The translations under genes were made by a program, and so were the position numbers. Source: Chenopodium formosanum (Eukaryota; Streptophyta; Magnoliopsida; Caryophyllales; Amaranthaceae). Taken from it: DNA of 64,000 bases. Numbering within the stretch: the stretch's first letter is position 1; the number at the start of each line of letters is the position of its first letter. Shown here one piece after another: positions 40,803 through 54,466 of the stretch. The notes below the pieces were generated by a model. That model was not told the origin of the DNA. It searched no databases and worked only from the letters and a program-made list of their open reading frames with translations. Location: positions 39,814,165-39,878,164 of the forward strand of contig CM044868.1 in assembly GCA_024500155.1 (NCBI GenBank), given 5' to 3'.

Positions 40803-43800
40803 ATGGGATCAACTACATTTAATGCCCCAGTTCTTTCATTTATCTGCCATTTTAGCCCATCTCATCGTGAACTAGCTGCTTCTTCTTCGTCATTTCCTTC
40901 TCATTCTCTCTCCTCTTCTTCTCTGATTGGTAAAAACAGAAGATTTGTAAGAAGATTTTGTGTTGCAATGGCTACTGATTCGAATAAGCCTACTATCCTT
41001 GTTACTGGTGCTGGTGGTAGAACTGGTATCTCTCTTTCTTTTTGGCTTTTATTTTGTTTATATTTGTTGAGAATTTGTTGGATTAGTTTATTGATAAGGT
41101 TTTGTATATTTAATGTTTACGATTTTCGTTTTTGCAAAATGACAAATCACATATCGTTGTCTGAGTAATTTACTAATTATTAGGGTTTTGTTTGGTCTCA
41201 ATTTTAAATATGATTAATTAAATTAAAATTGGTTAATTAGTTGGGGTTACATGAGCATTGATGGGACCAAAAGAAAGGAGAGGGTTTATGTTGATGAACA
41301 TCGGGGATAAAATCTTGGTTCATGTAGTAAACCTTATCATACTAGGATTACGGGTCTGATATTAGTAATGTTGAGGTGGAATTGATTAATTCGAGGGAGA
41401 TGCTACTATGAGACTGAGTTTGTATTAAAATAATTCACGGTGAAAGTTTATGACAACTTTTATCATATTTTAAGATTTAGTTGGTTGATTAGTTCATGAC
41501 GACAACATCAAATTAGAGAATAAATCGCTTGAAAAAAGATCATTAAATAATTATGAAAGAAACGTGAAGTGTACATTATAATATTAAAACTGCAAAGTTA
41601 AATCCCAATCCCAAATATTTGCAAATTTAAAAGATAAGATTGTATTTGATTAGGGGAAAAAGCAAGCGCTTCATCCTTATGGTGGTCGAATCTTTCTATT
41701 GTTTTAAAAATCTTGTCTATAATGTTGTTTAAATCTTTTTGATTTAATGCATACTCGTCGATTATAATTTTGTCTATATTTTTGTTATCAAAGTTGTATA
41801 TACAGAAAATGTAATTTAGATATGCATATTAGATTGGATTAGGCTGTAGCTCTTTTTACTAATATGCTTACGTCCATGGTAATCCTTTAATAAATGGGTT
41901 GTAGAAACGTGTTTTTACTTTGAATGGTCCAAATTATAAAGTTCCAGTTATGGTTTAGTGCAATGATTTTTTGTTAGGGGCCACAATAGTGCAATATAAT
42001 ATACTATGCACGAGCCATAGTGCTCATCGGTCCTTAGTCAATAGTTGCAACTATGAGTTTTAAGCTATTCACGGCGATAGTCACGGCCTTACATCCCTTG
42101 TTTTAGCAATTAGGTTTTATTAGAAATTATATGGCCTTCATAGAAATTATATGTATAGCTCAAATTAAAGACGTCTATGATATGGTAGGGGAGATTATAT
42201 GGCGTGCTTGCCTTTGTATCTATGTGTATGTGTGTGCTTCCTTTACAATGCATAAAGGCTAAAGTTATCTACGTAACACTCTTGCGATCTGTACTGAGGA
42301 AAGTTCATTATTGAGGGACCTTGTCAATCCTGTAGTGATAATATGCTAATAGATCACCCCAAGGCCCAAGAACCAAACATGATTATCTGCTATGAATCCT
42401 ATGATATATTTATAAAGTAATGCATTCCTTGACCTTGAAATTGGTATATAACATTGTTATATTGTGAAGATTACATTTCTTTTGTGTGTGTCTTGTCTCA
42501 CAAATGGCTCTGCAAGCATAAATAACTTGAGAGTGAGAATATTTGTAAATTATATGTTATGCTTGAGCATTGTAGATACTTCCTCCGTTTCTTTCACATA
42601 AAATGAGGTTAATAGGTTGTAAGGAGTATAATCAAGTGGGTCATGTGCTTTAAATAAGGGTAATAGTACAATTTTCACAATAAAAAACCGTTCTTTTATA
42701 GCATGTTGCAACTATTATGACATTTCCATTTTATAGAAGTGTTGAAACTATAGAGAAACGGAGCAAGTAGCATTTATGCCTCCTTAGATAGGGGCTAGCT
42801 TTTTTGCGGGACTTCTAGTTTTTTCACTCCGTTTCTTCCATACTTCCATAGTCCACTTGTGGTGGGACTTTAGGCTTTTATCAACACAAAGATTGCTATT
42901 ATCTGGTCCAAGTGACAGCTACGGATTAAGCCTAGGGGTTTGCTTCCGTGCGGATTGTGACCATGAGTTTAAGATATCTTTCTCTCTCGCAGTTGCTCTA
43001 AATCTGTTGATTAATAGAGGAAAACTCATTCACAGAGCCACATAAGTGTTTTATTTTATGGGGCTCCTGTGATTAAATTACATGGCTTGTTTTGTCTGTC
43101 TTTTTTTCACTTAACACTCTTTAAAAGCAACCACTTTACCAATTGTCAAATATCTCCCTATTTTATCACACCTTTTATATGCGGCTTTTCCCATGACAGT
43201 ACATCATCAACTCATCCCATTGTTCTTCTCATGGATTTTTGAAATTGCATCAAAAAATTTGGTTGTCTTCCAAGTTTTTTATGTTGATGGCTTCTTTGTC
43301 AAGGAATCTTCTTAAAAACATTTATTAGATTTTAATTGGTGTCCTCCAATCTAAGAGGTGCTTCTTTTCCTTGCCACTTGAAGCATTACTATGACTGAGT
43401 ATATAAAATATGTTCCTATATAATCTCCTTTAATCTTGGTTTAGTATTTTGAATTTTCAAAAAATTGAGTTAAGTTTGACATTGCAGCATAGAAGGATGT
43501 ACCTACATTTTTCTTTATTCATCCTCCTTGGTAGTTAAATGAAAACTCCCATTAAACATTTGGTAATAAAACCAATGAAAAAGCTAATAATTAAATTTAA
43601 TTTCTTTGGATTTTTTGGTATAGTAGATAAAAGGAAGATGTTAGGAATTTTCTCAGTAAACATATGATAAATCAAAGCTAGCTGAAATCTGGACACATCA
43701 ACCTCTAGGATGCTGTTTAACACTTTAAAATAAACACATAATTAAGTTATGATACATCATAGCTATCTAAAATCTAGGCTAATTAACCTCTAGGATATTT

Positions 43801-46800
43801 TGAACCATAAAATCAAAATTGAATTTAATTTTGAGGTTTCTTGGCAGTATCGCATGAACCTCTCTGCCTTTATTGCTATAACTAAGGATTGTCTGTGGAT
43901 CAACATTTACTCTAAATGAACCTCATTATAATTAGGCCATCCTATTACATTCCTCAAAGTGCTCTATTTCATTAGAATTACAATTTAATCCTAACCTATG
44001 GCCTACACAGAAAAGTTTTATCCATGCCTAAGCAATGTACCATTCAGCATATGGTACCTTTATTGGTCTAGTGATCACTGATCAGTCTAAATAAATTAAA
44101 TGAATATTGGATGGGATTAGTTGATTTTATCAACCAGTAAGCTTATTTCCAGTAGAACTCTTAGAATTAATAGATGCTAGAGGTTCTCTTGTCAAGCTAT
44201 AGAAGTATCTAAACTTTGTATAGATTCCTACTCACGAAGTTGAGAATGGGATACAAGAAATTATTTTGCAAGGAAAATTAATCGAATATTTATATGGTAA
44301 CTTTATTGGTCTAGTGATCACGGATCAGTCTAAATAAATTAAATGAATATTGGATGGGATTAGTTGATTTTATCAACCAGTAAGCTTATTTCCAGTAGAA
44401 CCCTTAGGATTAATATATGCTAGAGGTTCTCTTATCAAGCTATAGAAGTGTCTAAACTTTGTATAGATTCCTACTCACGAAGTTGAGAATGGGATACAAG
44501 AAATTATTTTGCTAGGAAAATTAATCGAATATTTATTTATATAAATATCTAATTATATAAAAAACGGAGGTAATGAGAAGTGAAAAAACTCTGCTTTAGA
44601 AATTTGTTTATGTAGTTGAAAGAATATGGACTGAATTCTTGAAGGACATGACACACACTTGGAGTTGGAGGTCTTGTCTTCCTATGCTCATTTCACACAT
44701 TATTTTAGGCCTCCAATATTGATGTAGTTCCAAATTTACAGCCCTCAAAACATGCTAAGTTTCCCATAATCGATAATTTATTTGTTCCAAGGTCTTTGTG
44801 CCCAAATACAGACCCTTCTGTCACGATAAAAGCTGCTGTAACTTTCACATAGATTGAAATTGTTAACCTGAAAAGGGGATACATAGTGTTAAAAAGTGAA
44901 CCAATGTTAAAACTCGATCCACTCACAAAAAAATGGATCGTTCATGTACGTAAACCTTTAAATTACGGGAGACTATTTATCCAAGACTTGGGATCTTAAA
45001 TCAAATTCTGACTAAAATCAGAGCATCCTCTCCAACAACCAGAGTTGGAGCCTTTTGGCACTTTTTGCCTGCATGCATACATGATATTAAAGAATTCTTA
45101 TACTCTATAGATGTCATATTATTTCTGTTGGTGTTTTTATATTGATATTAACTTTGCTTTGGCTTTTGAAAGGCCAAATTGTCTACAATAAGTTGAAGGA
45201 AAGATCCAACCACTTTAATGGGAGAGGTTTAGTCCGAACAGAGGAGAGTAAGCAGACAATTGGTGGAGCTGATGATATTTTTGTTGGAGACATTAGAGAT
45301 CCTGATAGCTTTGTTCCTGTTATCCAAGGCATTGATGCTCTTATAATTCTTACAAGTGCTGTACCAAAAATGAAACCAGGATCTAATCCAGCCGTACAAA
45401 AGCCTGAATTTTGTTTTGAAGAGGGCGCATATCCAGAGCAGGTAACTACTTCACTATGTTTGTTTGTTATGTTTTGTATCTATTCCATCCCTGAAGTTGA
45501 TGGGAGCTTGCCACTTGTTAGATTGACTGGATAGGACAGAAGAATCAAATAGATGCTGGTAAGAGTTCCTTGCTTCTTCATTCACTTTTGCTTTTCCATT
45601 TTTCTATAGTGCACAAACTATGACTAAAGAATTAATATTATGGCTTTACTTGTTAATCACATCGTTTCTTTGAACAGCCAAAGCTGCTGGTGTGAAGCAA
45701 ATAGTTGTGGTTGGATCTATGGGAGGAACAAACCCTGATCATCCCCTAAACAGCCTTGGAAAAGGAAATATATTGGTAATTTTTCATTTCTTTACGACTT
45801 CATCTTTCTCATGTTAAAAGACAATATTTGGTGTGCCTCTGGTACTCTGTTCCTAAGGTAGAAAGAATATAGAAAGATATTTGTCATGTTCTGGTTCATT
45901 CTGGTGCTCAAAATACTGAGCTTAATCATTTTATGTGAATTAATGTAAAAGGAATGACTATCCACCACTCAATTATAATTTAATCTTAAGGAAAGTTATT
46001 TGCTTTTGTATGTGTTTGGCTACATAGATACTTTTGCTGATAGGAAACCTAACTTATTTTTCGCTCTCAAATATTTGAGCTTATGTTTTACTCAATTACA
46101 TGCTTGCACCATTCGCATTACATTATTTGACATAATTTTAGATAAGACCAAACAAGTTAAGATAGGTTACTCTAAAATGTTTCAATAAGTTTTGATAAGA
46201 TAAAAAAAAGATAAGTAATACTTGGTATTTCCTTTGTTCTTTCTTTGTTGATACATTTTTATTTTTGATACTGTTTACAAGCTATACTTTGACTAGCTTT
46301 TGTGATTTATAGTTATGTGCGATCTTGTTTGAATTATCTTAATGTATATTCTATTAATGCATTTAATAATTTTTACTTGTTGATAATTAGAGATATTAAT
46401 CCTTTAAATTGTGATAAAAGAATTGTGTCAACTATATAAGAACGGAGGAAATATTTCTTAAGATTAGAAAAGATAGTTTCATGTGCAGAGCACATGCTCT
46501 GTATCAAGCTTTGGGATATGCAACTCCAAAATTTAAGATTCATAAACCTGCAACTGTCAAGTAAAATGGGATGTAATTAGTTGTTTTAAATTTGGTTCGC
46601 GGCAGCAAAAACTCGAAAACTGTATGGGCAATTGGAATGTTGAATAGCACTTCAAAAATTGTAGTTATATTATCCTATGATGATGCATTGATGCTGGTAG
46701 TATTTGTTGGAACAAGGATCTGTGCATAGAAGATTCATATTTCACTTTCTATGTAAGATATAATTTGTTAGGATTCTTGGGAATTTGTAGTTGCTGCTGA

Positions 46801-47697
46801 CAAGTATGAATATTTGTTAAGGACATTTGATTATAGCATTCATGAATGCTAGTCTATTTCACTTGTGTTTGGTCAATGTAAAACCTTATAACAGCACTTG
46901 TTCATATTATGATCACAATGTTACAGGTATGGAAGAGAAAGGCTGAACAGTATCTGGCTGATTCTGGAATCCCATATACAATCATAAGGTATTCATGCCA
47001 TTTAACATAAATTCCCTGCATTAAGACAAAGTATGCTTTATGGATGTGTAGATATGACTAGAATGAAAAACTTAAGTGCTTTTAGGTTATAGTATGGCTT
47101 CTATGAGTTGTGGCAAAAAGATGCATTTGGCTGTTGTGCAGCCTGCTAACATCTTAAGCCTCTTTCCCTGATGTTTTTTTAACAATAAAATTAGATGCAA
47201 ATACACACAAGTGAATAAGAATAATTGACAATGTGATTTCCAGGGCTGGAGGCTTGCTTGACAAACCTGGAGGTGTCAGGGAATTGCTTGTCGGTAAGGA
47301 CGATGAACTTCTTCAAACCGAGACAAGAACTGTTCCAAGGGCTGATGTTGCAGAAGTCTGCCTGCAGGTCTATGACTTCTTTCTCGTTATTGTATAGTTG
47401 ATTATATGATTTGTTGTTAATCTTTCTAAATGATCCACTTTTCATTGTGATTTCTTTTTGAGTTTTTGCAAAAATGTTTCCTAGGGTTCGCTTCTTTTAG
47501 TTTGGATGTTTTTTATTTTTTTTTTGGAATGGCAAGCTACTACATTTGTATCTGACCTATCTGTTATAAATTGACAGGCTTTGAAATTTGAGGAGGCAAA
47601 GTTTAAGGCTTTTGACTTGGCTTCGAAAGCAGAGGGAAGTGGTGCACCAACCACGGATTTTAGAGCTCTCTTCTCCCAAGTCACAACTCATTTTTAA
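40803..47697 (+). CDS. Plastid-targeted atypical short-chain dehydrogenase (NAD(P)-binding Rossmann protein), seven exons
   Basis: Exons 40803-41025, 45173-45441, 45522-45558, 45678-45775, 46927-46988, 47244-47367 and 47578-47697 give 933 bases, 310 residues plus stop. All introns are GT-AG and all phases join. Residues 1 to about 55 are Ser- and Arg-rich, like a chloroplast transit peptide. The Rossmann glycine motif TGAGGRTG follows, then IVYNKLKER, VGDIRDPDS, DALIILTSAVP, WIGQKNQIDA, QIVVVGSMGGTN, VWKRKAEQYL, IPYTIIRAGGL and a C-terminal PTTDFRALFSQV. It closely resembles, from memory, Arabidopsis At2g37660 (chloroplast) and its shorter relative At5g02240. It is expected to bind NADP(H); the substrate is unknown. 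A second methionine (residue 56, MATDSNKP) could give a cytosolic form. It looks intact and is the only host gene seen. Confidence 0.93.
42579..42767. mobile_element. Stowaway-like MITE in intron 1, TSD TA
   Basis: 189 bp; left end CTTCCTCCGTTTCT, right end (minus) CTTGCTCCGTTTCT, TA on both sides (42577-42578 and 42768-42769). Confidence 0.85.
44051..44536. repeat. 243-bp tandem duplication in intron 1
   Basis: Copies 44051-44293 and 44294-44536 are nearly identical (differences such as CACTGATC/CACGGATC), suggesting a recent duplication. No gene content. Confidence 0.85.
46228..46451. mobile_element. Stowaway-like MITE in intron 4, TSD TA
   Basis: 224 bp; left end TTTCCTTTGTTCTT, right end (minus) TTTCCTCCGTTCTT, TA on both sides (46226-46227 and 46452-46453). 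Two mismatches in the terminal repeat. Confidence 0.7.
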
Positions 47698-48032
47698 TTT
47701 ATCATAGCGACACTAGGCTCTTTGGCTATCGTAGATGTATGTGTATGGATTGCAAGCAACAACTTTGTTAATTGTTTTACTACCTGTAATTTTGGGGTTT
47801 AAATTCTGAATAGTAACCATGTACTTTTGCTCATTTTCAATGGTAACAAAATATTTGGCGTATTCTCCCAAAAAGCATTACTTTTATAAATTTCCTTAAT
47901 GTGACAATATTTTTAGAATTAGTAGATAAACAAATTTGATGAAAAAAAATAATCAAATACAAACCATATTCACCAACCCAAAAAATTAATAGATTACACA
48001 ATAGAAAGAACAATTGGACTTCAAAAGAAATT
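47698..48032 (+). other. 3' flank / probable 3' UTR of the SDR gene
   Basis: AT-rich, no gene. It ends where the LINE target duplication begins, so the LINE lies about 350 bp past the stop codon. Confidence 0.5.
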
Positions 48033-48191
48033 AAAAGAGAAAGGACTATATACATACATATAAGTTTAAAAGGATGGTTAACTTTTGTTATATGTCCGTA
48101 GTGAGTGAAATACCTCTTTTGATTTCTTACATTTTAACTTTCTTCTCTTCCTCCTTTCTTCACTAAAATTTCTCTACAATAAGTTTCTATC

Positions 48192-50330
48192 ATGTCCAGT
48201 TATCTAGACTTTCGTACATTCGTTTACCCTCATCTAGTAGGTGAGGTTCTGCCTTTTCCTCCCCCTTTAAGAAATGAGTTCCCTATTGACTGGAATTGTA
48301 CTGTTATTGGACGAATATGGGATACTCGAGTATTTTCTGTATCCTTAATTCAGCGATTGGTGTCGCGGTTCTGGCACCTTAGAGCCCCGGTTCGAGTCTT
48401 TCCCTATGGCAGGGATTTTATCTTTTGTTGTGGTTCAGAGCAGGACGCAGAAGATCTTGATGCTCGAGCATGGGTTCACTTTAAAGGAAGTCTGGTTGTA
48501 CTTCAGCGTATAAGGGAAGGGTCTGTGCCTCTTAATATGAATCTTCATCTTGCCGAATTATGGGTGGCGGTTGAGGGTCTTCCTATTCGCTATTCCACTC
48601 CAAATATTGCGGCGGCTGTTCTAGCTCGTGTTAGGGACATTACTATGGTCGATGGTGATACGGGTCAGTTTCCTATTCCTCGTCCTAGAGTTAGAATATT
48701 AGTTGATTTGTCTTTACCTTTAATTGCGGGCTGTTATTTTCTCACGAATGGAATCCAAGTCACGTGGGTTCGTTTTAAATATGAAGGTGTGTTTAGATTT
48801 TGTAAAAAGTGTGGTTTTGTCGGACATGGGAATCGTACATGTGTTAAATCTGATGCCACAATAAATTTTCATTTGGAAAATCGATCTCGTGACATACATA
48901 ATAATGGAGGCCGTGTGCTTTTTGGTCCAACTGATACGGATCTTTACTCTAATGCTATTCGTGGTATTATTCCCACGCCTGCGGTTTGGACTTCAGAGTT
49001 ATGGTTTGGTTTTCATGACGAGGAGGATCCTTCCGAGTTTCCTGCTGACTCTCACCCTTCAGATTATGATACCCTCGGAAGTGGTCTTCCGGTTCCATCT
49101 TCGGAGTCTCGCTCTGGTTCCTCAGTTCCACAGTATCATCAATGCCCTTCGAATGTTATACCTGGGTTGTTTGTTCCTCCAACGGAGGGTGTTTTTCGGT
49201 GCAGTATTGATGTGGTTCTTCGACGGGACTTAGGGATTAACAGGGCAATTAGGGAGCAATTAGAAGTTCTTAATCACGAAGCTAGGCGAGCTCCACGTGT
49301 CACTCATGCAAGTTCAGAAGGTGAGGGGTGGCGTTATGTGGGAAGCTAGAATTTAGAACATACACGTGGTGGGCAACCCACTCGTGATCAGCTTGGAAAT
49401 GTCAGACAAATTAGGAGGCAAAATTTGTCGTCGTCTGTAAATGGATTTAATCAAAATCCATCGGGTCATTCTTCTTTGTTCTCTAGTGGATCAAACCAAG
49501 ATAATATGGGCCGGCCTCAATCTCATTGGGCTTTGGAAGCCACTATTATCTCATCTCAGCCAAGTTCTCCTTCTCACCTGCCATTTAATGAATATGGCTC
49601 TCATCTAAATTCTGGTGTAGGCTGTTCAAGATTGGGTCGGCCCGGTAGTTATGCGCCTGGATCTCATCTGAGCCCAAGTATTATGGTTCCTCCCTCTTTT
49701 ATGGATCATGTTGTTCCCTCAACTCCTAGTTCTATTCCGGGCTTCTCTCCACCGCCAATGGGTCCGTATGGTCCAGCTTTTGCTGACCCTTTTGGAGCAG
49801 GTCCAAGTAATTGGATATCAGAAGCTGGTGAGGCGTCTCCTGTTCCGTCCTTATCGGAGTCTTTTCCGACGGAATTCTCTGGAGAATCGCTGCTTCCGGC
49901 CGACTCTTCGACGCAGGATTTCTCTTTTAATTCCCCCGTTCTCTCTGGCTCACCATTGGTTAATGCTTCCCCTAATGAGGTTAATTCGGATGCTTCTGAG
50001 GATGGTGACGTCGTTCCTATGGACTGCTCGCCTCCTATGTCTCCTTTGCCTCAGAATGTTTCTGTTTCCGTTGATGCGGTCTCCGATAAGAGCTCTTCAT
50101 CTCTAGGCACGATTTCGGACAGAGTTTCCCCTTTGTCTTCGAAGGCTCGAAAGGTTATAAATAAGGGAGGAAAGTTATGGAATTGGGTGGCGGATCGATG
50201 CCCCGCAAAAAGGTCAGCTAGTGAAATTTCTCCATCGGCGCCGCCTATATCGATTTTACAGGGGGCCAAATCTCGTGCTCAAGGTTGTTTTCCGTGCTTG
50301 GTTGCGCAAGGGACCTATGGTTTCTTCTGA
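48192..50330 (+). pseudogene. LINE ORF1 (RNA-binding protein with CCHC knuckle)
   Basis: One frame of about 712 codons with a single in-frame stop, TAG at 49347-49349. The N-terminal domain (residues about 30-190) resembles the plant DUF4283-type domain found in LINE ORF1 proteins. A zinc knuckle CKKCGFVGHGNRTC follows at about residue 209. The C-terminal half is Ser/Pro-rich, low complexity and probably disordered. The protein would bind LINE RNA in a particle with ORF2. Confidence 0.85.
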
Positions 50331-50384
50331 TGATAATTCTTCTGAGGGCTCGGTGGTCTCCCGGACTAGACCATCTTCGCCGGG

Positions 50385-53300
50385 ATGAAGATAGCTGCTT
50401 GGAATTGTAGGGGTTTGGGTCAGGCGGACTCCCCTAAAATTCCGTATATCTTGTCTTTAGTCCGCTCTTGTGGTTTGGATGTTGTGTTTCTAATGGAAAC
50501 TATGCTTGCTGTAGAAAGTGTTGTACATAGGCTTGCTTCTATTCCTTTTTTGGGCAGTTGTGGGATAGATGCAGTAGGTCTTAGTGGCGGTTTGTTTGTT
50601 TTTTGGTTAGCCCCAGTTCAGTTAGAGCCGTTGTTTATATCTCAGCAGGTTATCCTATGTAAATTGGTGTTGGGTAATGAAATAAAATATATTATGTTTG
50701 TGTATGGAGCTCCTCAATTGGTAGATAGAGCAGGGGTATGGGATACTATTTCTAATATTCTGGGGACAATCTTGAATGTTATTATTTTGGGAGATTTTAA
50801 TCAAGTTGAATATCTTTCGGATAAAATAGAGGGTAATAACAATATTCCTGGTAGATTTGATTTTATTCAATGTCGCTTGAATAATGAACTTGTTGATATT
50901 CCCTACTCGGGTCCTCAGTTTACATGGACTAATAACAGTATTGACAGTGATCCAATTTTCGAGCATTTAGACAGGGCTTATGCTTCGCCTTCTTGGATTC
51001 AGAATTATCCTGAGACTAAGGTTATTCATGAGCCTATCCTGTTTTCGGATCATGCAGTTATTATTCTTTCAGATGCAGTTAATACAAGCTTAGTGTCTCG
51101 TCCATACCGGATCGAAAATTGGTGTCTGTCAGCCTCGGAGGTCCACTCAATTATCACTTCCTCCGTCCAGCAATTTTGTGCGGGTTCGCCGATGTATTCC
51201 CTGTCGCGCACATTGGAGATTATCAAGAGACGTCTTCTATATTGGTGTGTTTCTCATAAGAAGTCTTGGGGTATCAATTGGAAATCCCTTGCGACTGAGT
51301 TACGAGACAGCGTGTCGGATTTGCAGAATAGATTTAATCGTCGACTTTTTCTTAACTTAAGAAATGAGAAATTAGCAGAGGCTCAGGTCGCTTTCTCTTA
51401 TTGGAGACAGAGGGCTAAGGTTCGGCAGGATGCTTATGGGGATAGTCACTCTAGTCTTCTTTTTTCAATGGTTCAGGCTAGACGGCGTAGGAATGGTATT
51501 TATTGTTTGAAGAATGCTGTTGGGGATTGGATTTCGGATCCAAAGGAGATTCGTAATTCTATTTCCTCCTTTTACAAGGATCTTTATTCCCCGGTTTCGG
51601 TAGCTCCTCTCCCATAGTCATCTTAGTGGGACCAATTACATCTTCCTACTCTCTCTCAGGATCATAGGGATTTTTTGCTTCAGCCCTTCTCTGCATTGGA
51701 CATTCAGTGGGCTATATTTCAAATAGAGGATAATAAATCTCCTGGACCGGATGGTTTCTCGTCGGCTTTTTTCAAGTGTCATTGGGACAAAGTGGGTTCT
51801 GCTGTAATCAGAGCAGTCCAATTTTTCTTTGCTCATAGTTATCTATTGAAGGAATGGAATAGAACCTTTTTGGTTTTAGTTCCGAAGGTTGATCACCCCG
51901 AAATGATTTCTCAGTTTCGACCTATTGGTTTGTGTAATGTTGTCTACAAATGCATTGCTAAGTGCCTCACTAATCGTCTTCGTATTGTGCTTCCGAATCT
52001 AGTTTCGTCATTTCAAAATGCCTTTGTTCCAGGAGGGTTCTTTCGGATAATGGATTGATTTCTCATGAGGTGCTTACTTATATGAATTATTTGAAGGCTC
52101 GCAAATCTTTCTATGCGGCTTTAAAACTGGATATGAACAAAGCTTATGATCGTATTCGGTGGGATTTCTTGGTTAGGGTGTTACAAGATTTTGGTTTCCC
52201 TCCTTACTGAATTCATCTGATTCATCAGTGTATTTCCACAGTTTCATATCAAATTCTGGTTAACGGTGATCCTTCACCTTCGTTCCGGCCTCTGTGTGGT
52301 CTTCGGCAGGGTGATCCTCTTTCCTCTTATTTGTTTGTTTTGTGTATGGAGATTTTCTCTACAATGCTTCGTAAGGCGGAAGATCTTGCGCTTATTCAGG
52401 GTATTAAGATTTCTCGGGGCGCTCCTTCGGTCTCTCACCTTTTCTTTGCTGATGATTCCCTATTGCTCTTTCGTGTTTCTCCGGATTCTTGTGATCAGAT
52501 TATGTTGATTCTTAAGGATTTCTGCACTATGTCAGGAGAGATGATTAATCTTCACAAGTCTTTTGCTAAGTTTAGCCCGAATACTCCCTCGGATTATAGA
52601 GAATTCTTAGCAAGAAGTATGTGACTTCAGAGTCAGGAGTCTTTGGGGTCTTATCTAGGTTTGCCTGTCGACCTGGGTCGCAGCAAGGTAGCAGCTTTTA
52701 GCCATCTTTTGGATGTGGTGGCAAAACGCCTTTAGATTTCGCTTCACTGCGTCTGTCTGCGGCTGCGAAGTTAGTGGTTATTAATTCGGTCTTGGTCGCC
52801 TCGTTCAATCATATCCTGTCGGTTTTCAAAGTTCCAGCTTCCATTTGTAACCGGATTGATAGTATGTTAGCTCGGTTCTGGTGGCAATCTTGTTCTTCGT
52901 CTAAAGGTATAGCCTTCCGGTCTGCAACTCTTCTTCATCTTCCGAAGGGTATGGGAGGGTTGGGTCTTCGAAGCATGTCCTTTTTAAACTCGGCTTTATT
53001 AGCAAAGCAATGTTGGAGTATCCATCAGCATCCTCAGCTTTTGGTGTCGAGAGTTCTTCGATCCAAGTATTCCTCCCTTGGTTCGCTTCGACCGGGGGGC
53101 GCTGCCAGGCCATCGTGGGGATGTCGGGGGCTTTCGGAAGGAATAGCTGCTTTGTCATCAGGGTTAGTCTGGAAAGTTGGTTCTGGTACTAAGATTCGTA
53201 TTTTGGAGGATAATTGGGTTCCAGGTGACCCAATTACTTTTTAAGGCTTCGCCTGTTGAGTCGTCTTTGCCGACTCATGTCTCTTCTATCATTAATCAGC

Positions 53301-54466
53301 GTTCTAATACGTGGGATTCTTCCCTGATCTATCGGCTGTTTGATTCCTCTTCCGCACAGCGGATTCTCTCTTTAGAGCGGCCTCCTTCTGTTATGGATGA
53401 TTTTGTCTATTGGAAGTTTACAAAAGATGGGATATTTTTTACTAAAACTGCGTATGCCTCGCTGGTTCGTCAGTCAATTATTTCAGTGGCTAGTGTTCCA
53501 GCTTATGATGGTTGGTGGAAGCAGTTTTGGGGTATCCGTTTGCTTCCCAAGTTTAAAACTTTCATTTGGATGTTGTTGCATGATGCTTTGCCTCTCAAAG
53601 ACCATCTTTATCAACGGGGGATTTCAGTTTCCCCTATCTGTGTTTTTTGTCATTGCAGTTGTGAGTCTACTTCTCATCTGTTTAGGGATTGTGTGTTCAT
53701 ATCTGATCTTTTGGTTAACGGTCCCCTTTTCCTCTCTCGCAATTAAATGCAGCATACGCCGTTTAAATCATGGTTTACTGATGCGGTTGTGAATTTCAAA
53801 AAAGTTAAGACTTGGCCACCTTTATCTTACTTTATCTCCTTCATGTGGGCAGTTTGGGTATCCCGTAATAACAAGGTCTTTCGTCAGGCTGTTTCTTCCC
53901 CTTCTGTTATTTTACATATGGCTGCAGATTGGGTCTCTCGGGGGGAGGAGGCTTTGGCCCTTTCCAAGTTTACAGCTTCACTTGTTGTTTCCAGTTTAGC
54001 TTCTTCGTTACATAGGTCTGGATGGATTAGAGGGTTGGAGTTTCAGGAGCTGGATTGTTGCATTCTAATTGATGGTGCTTGGAATTGTAATGATTATTCT
54101 GCAGGGGCTGGTTGGGTCTTTCGAAATCTTCATTCGGATCAGGTGTTGGGAGGTGGGTTAAAGGCAACTAGGGCGGGTTCAGCATTGCAGGCTGAACTTC
54201 AAGCTTGTTTATGGGGGTTTAAGGCGGCTAGACGTAAGGGTTTTGTTCGGCTGCAGGTTTATACAGACTGTTTTCAGGTTGTTTCCCTTCTCACTGGCGT
54301 TTCGAGGGATGTTCTTTCTTGTGTTTGGCTCCTTGATGCTATTAGGAATGAGATCAGTTCTCTATCAGCCTGTAGGATTCAGAAGGTTCCGCGTTCTTGT
54401 GTTTTGTCGGCTCATTGGCTTGCGGGTCAAGCTCGTCGTCGGACTGCTTTTTCTTGGTCTTTTTGA
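50385..54466 (+). pseudogene. LINE ORF2: AP endonuclease, RT, zf-RVT, RNase H
   Basis: Endonuclease (50385 to about 51050): AAWNCRGLGQ, VVFLMET, LGDFNQV, FTWTNN and FSDHAVI hold the expected catalytic residues. RT: NKSPGPDGFSSAFFK, FRPIGLCNVVYK, LKLDMNKAYDR, LRQGDPLSSYLF, FADDSLLLF. A zf-RVT region follows (FKTFIWMLLHDALPL with HLFRDC). RNase H at the end has DGAWN, ELQACLWG and TDCFQ. Damage: stops at 51615-51617 and shortly after, a +1 shift near 52030, a stop near 52207, a stop at 52622, shifts near 52730 and 53240, and TAA at 53744-53746. Motifs are otherwise well kept, suggesting moderate age. Confidence 0.92.

Larger units (their letters stand above)
41026..45172 (+). other. Large first intron of the SDR gene
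   Basis: 4,147 bp between donor GTATCT and an acceptor ending TTGAAAG. It holds a Stowaway-like MITE (42579-42767), a 243-bp tandem duplication (44051-44536) and AT-rich sequence without coding potential. Confidence 0.85.

Noticed and set aside
50655..50966. 103-codon minus-strand frame
   Set aside because: Antisense shadow of the LINE endonuclease.
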